A stretch of 64,000 nucleotides of DNA, from positions 186,001-250,000 of the forward strand of contig NZ_JAPNTZ010000014.1 of the NCBI RefSeq assembly GCF_026626335.1. The letters run 5' to 3'. Positions 1-7,064 of this stretch are shown one piece after another; the first letter of the stretch is position 1, and each line of letters begins with the position of its first letter. A program made the translations under genes and the position numbers. Below the pieces are notes generated by a model. That model was given only the letters and a program-made list of their open reading frames with translations. It searched no databases and was not told the DNA's origin. The DNA is from Paractinoplanes pyxinae (GTDB lineage Bacteria > Actinomycetota > Actinomycetes > Mycobacteriales > Micromonosporaceae).

Positions 1-723
1 CGGGGCCTGGTAGCTGGTGGCGGCCGCGTACGAGCCGTTGGCCTGACGCAGCCGCACCCAGGCGCCGGCGCCGAACGCCTGCGCCACGTCGAGCCGGCCG
101 TCGCCGTTGAAGTCGGCCACGAAGACCTGGTCGACCACGGTGACGTCGGGCACCGGGGCGCTCAGCGTGACCGAGGCCGGGAAGGTCTTGGCCGTCGTCT
201 GGTGGTGGATGCGGACCCGGCCGATGCCCGCACTGACCACGAGATCGCGGCGGCCGTCGGCGTTGATGTCGGCGATCGCCACGTCGTCGGTCGGGCCGGG
301 CACCAGAACGGGCGCGGTCAGTTTTCCGCCGCGCTGGTAGAAGACGTCGACGCCCTTCGAGGTCGCCATGGCCACGTCGGTGCGGCCGTCGCCGTCGACG
401 TCGCCGGCGGCCAGCCGGACGTCGTAGTAGGTGCTGTGCCCGGCGATCCGCGTGGGCGCGCCGTAGGTGCGGTCGGCCCGCTGGGCGAACACGAGCAGCG
501 CGCTCGTCTCGGTGTTGTCGGCCGGCCCGAGCCCGGCCAGGATGTCCGGCCGCCCGTCCCCGGTCACGTCGGCCACCGCGACCGCGTTCGTCTCGATCGA
601 ACCGGTGCTGAGATAGCGCACCGGAAGGAACGTCCCGCTGCTCGCCGCCGAAGCGGGCGCCACCGGTGTCAGGGCGAGCAGAATTCCCGCCGCCATGGCA
701 ACTGTCTTCACTTGTACCCCCAT
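1..723 (-). CDS. FG-GAP/VCBS repeat secreted protein (3' part cut by window edge)
   Basis: The reading frame runs from an ATG at 723 off the left edge without a stop, so at least 241 codons are present. The N-terminus has a signal peptide: basic start, hydrophobic stretch and an A-S-A-A type cleavage region near residue 30. Beyond it come repeated blade motifs of the type V-A-D-V-T-G-D-G-R-P-D and A-G-D-V-D-G-D-G-R-T-D, the calcium-binding D-x-D/N-G-D-G-x-x-D loops of FG-GAP (beta-propeller) repeats. Such proteins are exported and usually carry adhesion or sugar-binding domains further on, which cannot be seen here. It lies 51 bp downstream of the SDR gene on the same strand. Confidence 0.8.
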   Translation of the reverse strand, partial: MGVQVKTVAMAAGILLALTPVAPASAASSGTFLPVRYLSTGSIETNAVAVADVTGDGRPDILAGLGPADNTETSALLVFAQRADRTYGAPTRIAGHSTYYDVRLAAGDVDGDGRTDVAMATSKGVDVFYQRGGKLTAPVLVPGPTDDVAIADINADGRRDLVVSAGIGRVRIHHQTTAKTFPASVTLSAPVPDVTVVDQVFVADFNGDGRLDVAQAFGAGAWVRLRQANGSYAAATSYQAP

Positions 724-774
724 CTCGAAGTCCACGATGGACTTCCCCTGGAGTGACGTTCGTCAAACCAGGGT

Positions 775-1563
775 TCAGGACGATCGGGCGCCCGGGGCAA
801 CGCCGTTCAACGCGGCCTCGGTGAGCTCGAACAGCGCGCGCTGGAAAGCAGGGGCGGTCGCGGTGGGGTTCGGCGCCGCGGGAGTGCTCTCGTCGTAGTA
901 AGTGCCGTTGTCGTAGTCCTCGCCGATGACGTGCAGCAGATTGCCCGCGGCGTGCTGCGGATCGTCGCCCCGGATCGAGAACATGGCGTGCAGCAGCGCC
1001 GTGCTGACGATGCCCGGGTGCACGCTGACGGCCGTCCGGGTCGTCTTCTGCAACGTGCCGGCCAGCCGGCAGGTCTCGGTCACCAAGGCCAACTTCGATT
1101 GCGCGTACGCCGTCCCCGGCGCATAACGATGCCGGGCCAGATTCACGTCGTCCGGGTCGAGCGTCGCCGACAGATGTGTCGCCGAGGCCACGTTCACGAT
1201 CCGGTCCGGTTCGCCCAGCAGCCGGGTGAGCGCGACCGTCGCCAGATAGTTGGTCTGGAACGTGAGCTCGAAGCCGCTGGACGCGATCGTGCGATGCGGC
1301 GGCCCCGGCCGGGCCGCGTTGTTGACCAGAATGTCGATGTGCCGGGCGATGCCCCGGATCCGGGAGGCCAGTCCGGCCACCGCCTCGAGCGACGAGAAGT
1401 CGGCCCGGAAGTAGGCCACGTCGTTGCGCGGCGGCAGCGGCGAACTGGGCTCGATTCCATGCAGGATCAGCAATCCGACCCGCCCGGCCAGCCGTTGGGC
1501 TGTGGCCAGACCGATTCCACTGGTAGCTCCGGTCAGGACGACCGTCTTACCCGCCAGCTCCAT
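775..1563 (-). CDS. SDR-family NAD(P)-dependent oxidoreductase
   Basis: This is a classical-type short-chain dehydrogenase of 262 residues, near the usual 250. It has a nucleotide-binding motif TGATSGIG at residues 11-18, the NNA motif at 81-83, a catalytic Ser in NVASA near 127, and the YxxxK pair at Tyr153 and Lys157. It should be a soluble cytoplasmic NAD(P)(H)-dependent oxidoreductase. The substrate cannot be predicted; the sequence resembles the retinol-dehydrogenase/WW-oxidoreductase-like group. It starts 41 bp after the degenerate ABC ATPase and may be in the same transcript. Confidence 0.85.
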   Translation of the reverse strand: MELAGKTVVLTGATSGIGLATAQRLAGRVGLLILHGIEPSSPLPPRNDVAYFRADFSSLEAVAGLASRIRGIARHIDILVNNAARPGPPHRTIASSGFELTFQTNYLATVALTRLLGEPDRIVNVASATHLSATLDPDDVNLARHRYAPGTAYAQSKLALVTETCRLAGTLQKTTRTAVSVHPGIVSTALLHAMFSIRGDDPQHAAGNLLHVIGEDYDNGTYYDESTPAAPNPTATAPAFQRALFELTEAALNGVAPGARSS

Positions 1564-1604
1564 GGCGGCAGCCTAGAGCCAGGCCGTCCCCGGCGGCAGC
1601 CCCT

Positions 1605-2207
1605 TTAGGCTGTGGCGCCGACTGGGCGGCCGGTGGCGACGGGGTGCGGGCGGCGGCCCTCGGACAGCTGCACGACCTGGTCGGCGAAGGGGACCGGGCG
1701 GGTCGTGGTGACGACCACGGTGATGCCGGTCGTGGCCAGATTCTGCAGCACCTGCAGTTCGACAGCAGGTTCGAGGTCGGTGGTGGCGTCGTCGAGCACG
1801 ATCAGGCGGGGGCGGCGCGACACGGCGCGCGCGATGGCGATCTGGTGGCGGTAGTCGCCGGGGTCGCCGTCCTCGGGCAGAGCCGCGATCCGCAATGCCT
1901 CGCGCGGATCGGCACCGGCGCCGAGGGTGACGTTGTCGCGGATCGAGCCGGCGGTCACGAACGGGCGGCGGGTCACGACGGCCACGCTCGAGGCCAGCAC
2001 CTCGTCGCCCAGGCGGCGGACGTCGACGCCGTCGAACCGGACCGAACCCTCGGCGGGGGCCAGGCCGGCGGCCAGCTCGAGCAGGGTGGTCGCCTCGGCG
2101 CCGGTGACCACGGTCAGCGTGCCCGGCTCCAGCACCAGATCGGCGCCGCCCAAGAGCCGGCGCCCGCCCCGGACCACGCCGGCCCTACGTATTTCCACCC
2201 GCACCAC
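1605..2207 (-). CDS. Degenerate ABC-transporter nucleotide-binding domain
   Basis: About 200 residues still carry the ABC ATPase layout: a Q-loop-like stretch, a Walker B-like LIVLDDATTDLE and an H-region. The Walker A position reads GAEATTLL and lacks the phosphate-binding Lys, the LSGGQ signature is replaced by GDYRHQ, and Walker B ends DD instead of DE. The layout is closest to exporter-type NBDs, whose non-catalytic halves often have DD. I infer a non-hydrolysing partner or a decaying gene. The start is uncertain: GTG at 2207 is chosen because GGGGG lies just upstream, with GTG 2216 and TTG 2228 as alternatives. An intact ATPase gene lies upstream and no membrane partner is adjacent. Confidence 0.6.
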   Translation of the reverse strand: MVRVEIRRAGVVRGGRRLLGGADLVLEPGTLTVVTGAEATTLLELAAGLAPAEGSVRFDGVDVRRLGDEVLASSVAVVTRRPFVTAGSIRDNVTLGAGADPREALRIAALPEDGDPGDYRHQIAIARAVSRRPRLIVLDDATTDLEPAVELQVLQNLATTGITVVVTTTRPVPFADQVVQLSEGRRPHPVATGRPVGATA

Positions 2208-2329
2208 GCGGACCACCCCCGATGTCAAACCCGCAATCGCCTACCAAACTAGTAGGTCTTAGGGTTGATGTCCATCGGTCTTCCGGCGGGCTTGCCGCCG
2301 GTCGGGGTCGGCCTCAGGGCGTACCCCGT

Positions 2330-2977
2330 TCAGGGGGCCGGCTGCTCCAGCAGGCGGCCCGAGCGCAGGGGTAGCAGGTCATCGGCGAGATCGATGATGC
2401 GCTGGTCGTGGGTGGCGACCAGCACCAGCGTGCCAGCGGCGACCGCGGCGGTCAGCGCGGAGAGGACCAGGGCGACATGCTCGTCGTCCTGGTGGGCGGT
2501 CGGCTCGTCGAGCAGCGCCACCGCGGGGTTCAGCACGAGCGTACGGGCCAATGCCGTTCGTTGTTGCTCGCCCAGGGAAGTGTCGTGGGCCGGGCGGGCG
2601 GCCAGCGCGTCGAGGCCCAGGCGGGTCAGCAACTCGGGGTCGGGGTCGCGGCCGCGCAGCCGGGCGGGCAGGTGCGCGTTCTCGGCCACCGTCAGCTCGG
2701 GGGTGAGGGCAGGACGCTGGGGGAGCAGCGCCACCTGCCCCCAGTCGTGCACTGTCGTGGCCGCCTTGTCCGCGACCGTCACTTCGCCGCGGGTCGGCGC
2801 CATGATGCCGGCCACCAGGTGCAGCAGGGTCGACTTGCCGGAGCCGGACCGGCCCGCCAGAACGGCAAGCCGGGCCGGTGGCAGGGCCAGGCTGACCTCG
2901 CTCAGCACAGCCGTCGGGCCGCGCTGGTGGGTCACCGCTTCCAGGCGTACGAGATCCGCGGTCGTCACCCCGCCCAT
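2330..2977 (-). CDS. ABC transporter ATP-binding protein (LolD/MacB-like)
   Basis: A compact 215-residue NBD with Walker A GRSGSGKST (about residues 42-50), a signature variant SLGEQQ (134-139), Walker B ALLDEPTAHQD (154-164) and the H-loop His190. Its size and the DEPTAHQD form fit the lipoprotein-release/MacB-type ATPases. It should energise an integral membrane permease, but none is encoded nearby; the next gene downstream is a degenerate NBD and the upstream neighbour is a PepSY protein. ATG at 2977 is the natural start. The promoter region upstream holds a 17-bp tandem array. Confidence 0.85.
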   Translation of the reverse strand: MGGVTTADLVRLEAVTHQRGPTAVLSEVSLALPPARLAVLAGRSGSGKSTLLHLVAGIMAPTRGEVTVADKAATTVHDWGQVALLPQRPALTPELTVAENAHLPARLRGRDPDPELLTRLGLDALAARPAHDTSLGEQQRTALARTLVLNPAVALLDEPTAHQDDEHVALVLSALTAAVAAGTLVLVATHDQRIIDLADDLLPLRSGRLLEQPAP

Positions 2978-3035
2978 CCTGCCCGAACCGGCGGCCGGGC
3001 GGAGTCCTCAGCTACCGGCCGGTGGGCGGGCGGGG

Positions 3036-3154
3036 GTCTCCGCTGTCGGCCCGTCTCCGCTGTCGGCCCGTCTCGGCTGCCGGCCCGTCTCGGCTGCCGG
3101 TTCGTCTCGGCTGTCGGCCCGTCTCGGCTGCCGGCTTGTCTCAGCTCCCGGCCG
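3036..3154. repeat. 17-bp tandem array, 7 units, spanning the PepSY stop codon
   Basis: Seven units with an exact 17-bp period start at 3036, 3053, 3070, 3087, 3104, 3121 and 3138. The consensus on the + strand is GTCTCGGCTGTCGGCCC, with a few substitutions per copy. The last unit contains the stop codon of the PepSY gene (TCA at 3141-3143 on the + strand), so the array looks like duplication of that gene's terminal segment into the spacer before the ABC ATPase gene. The period is not divisible by three and there are no spacers, so this is not CRISPR. Confidence 0.9.
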
Positions 3155-4571
3155 GCGGCGGGGACACCGGGATCGAGGGCCCTCGGCCCGGCCGGGTACG
3201 CCACGCGCCGACGGCGATGTCGGCCAGCAGGAACGCCGCCAGGGGGATGCCGAACATCGGCACCACCCAGCCCAGCGCGATCACGGCCGGGACGCCGACC
3301 GCGATGGCCCACGGCGGCAGGTTCTGCCAGGCGCCGCGCCGGACCGGGGGAGTGCCGACCAGCGAGCCGCGGCGGGTGGGCCGGCGCTGCCACCACATGC
3401 GGTAGCCCCAGACGATGACGCTGAGCAGGCCGATCGCCAGCAGGGCCAGCAGGATCTGGTTGAAGATGCCGAACAGCATGCCCATGTGCGCGCTCACGCC
3501 CAGGCTGGTGAGCTTGGCCAGCAACGGGTAGTCGGCGAAATCGCTCCGGTCGACCACGGTGCTGCTCGCCGCGTCGACGGCGATGCTGTCCTTGCGTACG
3601 GGAAATTCGGAGTCGTTCTGCGCGACCGTCCAAGCCGTCGCGGCGTCGGCGGGCACGCTCAGCTCGATCGGCCCGTCGAGGCCGTTGTCGCGGGCCACCG
3701 TGACCACAGCGTCCACAGTGGTCGGATCGAACGCCACCGCTCCGGACGCGCCGCCATGATGACCACCGCTGGGCGCCTCGACGCCGGTGGCGAGCGACGG
3801 CGTCCGCGAATCAAGAGCGTCCAGCGCCGCGCCGAAGTTCTCGCCCGCGTACCGCGACCAGGTCAGCCCGGTGGCCGACAGGAACAGCAGTCCGACGGTC
3901 AGCCAGACGCCGGTCGCGGCGTGGAAGCTCCGCGTGCGCCGCACACCCTTGCGAGCAGCCAGATCCGGGGCCAAGAGCTTTTTCGCCGTACGGTTCCCCC
4001 GCTGCCGCCGCCACCAGAGCGCCAGCCCGCCGAGCGCGATGATCGCCAGCCAGCTCGCCGCGAATTCGGAGTAGTGCCGCCCGAGGTCGCCCAGCTGCAG
4101 GTTGCGGTGGAAGTCGTCGAACCACGTCTTGAGCGGCGTGTAGGAGAACCAGGTGGTGAGCTGGCCCTTCACCTCGGCCGTGTACGGGTCGACGTAGACG
4201 GTGTGCTGCCGGTCGTTGGTCAGCTCGGGCACGTTGAAGTCGATCTGCGTGGTGCCGTCGCCCTCGCCGGGCCGGATTGTCGCGATCTCGCCCTCGGGGT
4301 GGGACTGGCGGGCCGCCGCCACCTGCTCGGCCAGCGGGCGCGGGGTGCCGTCGGTGCTGGCCACGGTCAGCTCGTTGCTGTAGACGAGGCTGTCGAGCTG
4401 CGGCGTGACCGTGTAGGCGAGCCCGGTGAGCGCGGCCACGAACAGGAAAGGCGCCACGAAGATGCCCGCGTAGAAGTGCAGGCGTAAGAGCAGCGCACCG
4501 AAGCCGCTGGACTTTCGTTCCGGCCTGGGGGAGGGGGCCGGCTTGACCTGTGTTTCGGGGACGGCGGACAT
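3141..4571 (-). CDS. PepSY-associated transmembrane protein
   Basis: A 476-residue membrane protein with the PepSY_TM layout: an N-terminal helix near residues 30-56 (RLHFYAGIFVAPFLF), a first periplasmic PepSY-like region, a second helix followed by WWRRQR, a further helix after RSFHAATG, a second periplasmic region with a Gly/His-rich GGHHGG stretch, then helices at the C-terminus. Homologues accompany iron-siderophore or copper systems and are proposed to act in metal reduction or peptidase inhibition, so the role here is inference. ATG at 4571 is preferred over 4730 because GAGGAG precedes it at correct spacing and the longer form would overlap the VOC gene. Confidence 0.8.
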   Translation of the reverse strand: MSAVPETQVKPAPSPRPERKSSGFGALLLRLHFYAGIFVAPFLFVAALTGLAYTVTPQLDSLVYSNELTVASTDGTPRPLAEQVAAARQSHPEGEIATIRPGEGDGTTQIDFNVPELTNDRQHTVYVDPYTAEVKGQLTTWFSYTPLKTWFDDFHRNLQLGDLGRHYSEFAASWLAIIALGGLALWWRRQRGNRTAKKLLAPDLAARKGVRRTRSFHAATGVWLTVGLLFLSATGLTWSRYAGENFGAALDALDSRTPSLATGVEAPSGGHHGGASGAVAFDPTTVDAVVTVARDNGLDGPIELSVPADAATAWTVAQNDSEFPVRKDSIAVDAASSTVVDRSDFADYPLLAKLTSLGVSAHMGMLFGIFNQILLALLAIGLLSVIVWGYRMWWQRRPTRRGSLVGTPPVRRGAWQNLPPWAIAVGVPAVIALGWVVPMFGIPLAAFLLADIAVGAWRTRPGRGPSIPVSPPPAGS

Positions 4572-4660
4572 GGGCTCCTCGTTCCGGGGGTCCACGACGA
4601 CATTGGGGATGGTGCCGTCCTGTGGTCGTCCCCCGGCCCGAGTTAGTTCCCAGCGATCTG

Positions 4661-5050
4661 TCAGGAGTTGGTGGCGACCTTCCACAGGTTGCCGTCCGGG
4701 TCGGCGAAGTAGCCGAAGTAACCGCCCCACTGCGCGGCCTCAGCCGGCTTCACGACAGTGGCGCCGGCCGACTCGGCCCGGGCCATGATCTCGTCGACCT
4801 CGGTGCGGTCGGAAACGAGGTGGTGTAAGGAGAATGCGCGGTAGCCGCTGCCTTCCGAGGGCACACCGGCCTCTTGCGCCGCCGTCTCACGGTTGTAGAT
4901 CGCCAGCGGCGAAGAGCCCTCGCCGAGGCGGAACATAACGAAGCCCGGGTAGTCCTGAATCGGCTCGGCGCCCAGGCCTTTGCCGTAAAAGTCCTTGGCC
5001 CGGTCGAAATCCTTCACGGCCAGGACGATCGCGTTCACTGCCAGAGTCAC
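4661..5050 (-). CDS. VOC-family (glyoxalase/bleomycin-resistance-like) protein
   Basis: A 129-residue single-domain vicinal-oxygen-chelate protein with the two beta-alpha-beta-beta-beta modules. The first begins NAIVLAVKDFDRAKDFYGKGLG and the second ends with the typical YFADPDGNLWKVATN close. The start is GTG 5050, because GGAGGA sits six bases upstream; an earlier ATG has no ribosome-binding site. The substrate is unknown and VOC proteins of this size range from dioxygenases to resistance proteins. It is followed at 90 bp by the PepSY gene on the same strand. Confidence 0.8.
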   Translation of the reverse strand: MTLAVNAIVLAVKDFDRAKDFYGKGLGAEPIQDYPGFVMFRLGEGSSPLAIYNRETAAQEAGVPSEGSGYRAFSLHHLVSDRTEVDEIMARAESAGATVVKPAEAAQWGGYFGYFADPDGNLWKVATNS

Positions 5051-5244
5051 GTCGATTCCTCCGTTCCGGTGTTTCCAGCCAGAGAACCACAACACCGAGC
5101 CGCCGTGGGGCATCCATCACGAACGTGGTAGACGGTTCAAGAAGGCCGGTCCAGGTCGCCTTGCGCGTGGCCCGGGGCAGCGGCCATGCGAACGGCACGA
5201 CCGGCCCGGCCGGCGGTTCTGTTCATGGCGATCCGCCACACCTC

Positions 5245-5525
5245 GTTGGCGCGGTGGGCGTGGGTCGCTGCGGACGGCCGCATCGACGGCACGGTTCGAC
5301 CGTGACGGGCCTGGATCGCCCGGCGGGTTGTGCCGGGTTGGCGCGGTGGGCGTGGGCCGGTGTGAGCGGCTGGGTCGGCGGTTTTGGTTCGGGCCGTGAC
5401 GGGTCCGGATCGCCCGGCGGACTGCGCCGAGTTGGCCCGATGGGCGTCAGCCAGTGTGAACGGGTGGCTCGGAGGTACGGTTCGGACCATGACGGACCCG
5501 GAACGCCCGACGGGTTATGCCGACG
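5245..5525. repeat. About 93-bp degenerate tandem repeat made from the 5' end of the glycosylase gene
   Basis: Three copies begin at 5245, 5337 and 5431 (unit lengths 92 and 94 bp), each opening with GTTGGCSCGRTGGGCGT. The third copy contains the true start of the DNA glycosylase at 5489. The first two contain diverged versions of the same start region, with GTGACGGG in place of ATGACGGA followed by matching proline/arginine-rich codons. The gene's own start and leader have therefore been duplicated twice upstream and have since drifted. Confidence 0.8.
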
Positions 5526-6154
5526 GCACGCCACTGGACGACGCCGATCGACACCTGGCCGACGCCGACCCTGTCCTGGGCGGCCTGATTCAGCGTCTGG
5601 GGCCGCTCTCGACGGTCGAGGCCGGGACCGACTTGTTCGGGTCGCTCATCCTGGCCATTGTCAGTCAGCAGTTCTCGACCCGGGCGGCCCGAGCGATGTA
5701 CGACCGTGTCCTCGGGCAGTTCGGTGGGCAGGTTCCGTCGCCCGCGGCCCTGCTCGCCGCCGATCCCGACGAACTGCGGGTCACGGCCGGCCTGTCGCAC
5801 GCCAAGACGCGGGCCATGCGGGCGCTGGCCGAGCACCTGGAGTCGGGCGCGCTGGACCTGGCCACCCTGCCTTCACTGAGCGACGACGAGATCCGCGCAC
5901 GCCTAACAGCCGTGCCCGGCATCGGCGACTGGACCGCCGGCGTGTTCCTGCTCTTCACCCTTCACCGCCCCGACGTGCTACCCGCCAACGACCTGGGCAT
6001 CCGCAAGGCGGTGCGCGACCAGTACGGCCTACCCGCCCTGCCCGCGGCCGCAGACGTGACCCGCATGGGCGAGGCCTGGCGCCCCCACCGAACTCGCGCC
6101 TCCATGTACCTCTGGCGCAGCCTCGAGACGACCCCCATCCCAGTCGCCGGCTGA
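5489..6154 (+). CDS. DNA-3-methyladenine glycosylase II-like (HhH-GPD) protein
   Basis: This 221-residue protein matches the AlkA-type helix-hairpin-helix-GPD fold without an N-terminal TBP-like domain. The hairpin motif TAVPGIGDWTA lies near residues 130-140 and the catalytic Asp is in LPANDLGI (about Asp158). It should remove alkylated bases from DNA in base-excision repair. ATG 5489 is chosen because the conserved region starts soon after and GGAGG lies at 5471-5475; the frame opens further upstream only through a diverged repeat copy. It stands alone, with a tandem repeat overlapping its leader. Confidence 0.85.
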   Translation: MTDPERPTGYADGTPLDDADRHLADADPVLGGLIQRLGPLSTVEAGTDLFGSLILAIVSQQFSTRAARAMYDRVLGQFGGQVPSPAALLAADPDELRVTAGLSHAKTRAMRALAEHLESGALDLATLPSLSDDEIRARLTAVPGIGDWTAGVFLLFTLHRPDVLPANDLGIRKAVRDQYGLPALPAAADVTRMGEAWRPHRTRASMYLWRSLETTPIPVAG

Positions 6155-6680
<526 letters not shown>

Positions 6681-6686
6681 CGCCGG

Positions 6687-6734
6687 GCACAGCATGTGGT
6701 GTTGCGTTCGGTGGTGGCCGTCCATATATGGTGG
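6687..6734 (+). promoter_or_regulatory. Tandem NrdR-like boxes upstream of nrdAB
   Basis: Two 16-bp sites at 6687-6702 (GCACAGCATGTGGTGT) and 6719-6734 (GTCCATATATGGTGGC) resemble the NrdR consensus ACACWATATATWGTGT. The C4, A8, T9, T11 and G13 positions are kept in both. Their starts are 32 bp apart, which fits the three-helical-turn spacing known for paired NrdR boxes. NrdR is the general repressor of ribonucleotide reductase genes. The match is by eye, 10-11 of 16 positions each. Confidence 0.55.
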
Positions 6735-6744
6735 CTCTCGCAGC

Positions 6745-6930
6745 TGGTTCGATCATCGTCCTGCGGTGATCGAGGCAAGAGGGAACCCGGTGTGAATCCG
6801 GGACTGCCCCGCAGCGGTGAGTGGGAACGACCGCCGTCATACAGCACTGGGCGTTGAACGACGCCTGGGAAGCGACGGCCAGTAGGCCTGGTGCAACGCG
6901 CCCACGAGTCCGAAGACCTGCCAGCGCACC
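6745..6930 (+). promoter_or_regulatory. Cobalamin (B12) riboswitch
   Basis: The conserved core is clear: a P-stem beginning near GATCATCG...GGTGATC, then the long conserved block around 6783-6822 (GTGTGAATCCGGGACTG followed by CCCGCAGCGGTGAG), the CTGGGAAGCGACGGCCAGTAG region near 6868-6890, and a B12 box AGTCCGAAGACCTGCCAGC at 6907-6925. It leads directly to nrdA. In Streptomyces a B12 riboswitch shuts down class Ia nrdAB when cobalamin allows the B12-dependent class II enzyme to work; the same logic is inferred here. Confidence 0.93.
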
Positions 6931-6953
6931 GCACGCCGCCGTGGCGTGCGGTG
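6927..6953 (+). terminator. Hairpin after the B12 box (riboswitch expression platform)
   Basis: A perfect 11-bp inverted repeat (CACCGCACGCC / GGCGTGCGGTG) with a five-base loop begins right after the B12 box. No U-run follows, as is common in very GC-rich actinobacteria. Its position suggests a transcription terminator or anti-antiterminator that responds to ligand binding. The nrdA ribosome-binding site lies about 100 bases further on, so direct masking of the site by this hairpin is less likely. Confidence 0.5.
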
Positions 6954-7064
6954 GTCGGAGGCCGCGCGGGACGGCCCACGCCATCAGCCGGCCCGGCTCA
7001 CGCCGCTGCCGGTGGCGTCCCCCTGCGCGCTTCACGACCTCGCGAAGGCGTGAAAGAGGGGGAC

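Noticed and set aside
2265..4487. A 740-codon plus-strand frame over the ABC and PepSY genes
   Set aside because: It is the GC-rich shadow of well-supported minus-strand genes, with no recognisable domain.
4572..4730. Longer N-terminus for the PepSY protein
   Set aside because: It would overlap the VOC gene end and lacks a ribosome-binding site; GAGGAG fits the ATG at 4571.
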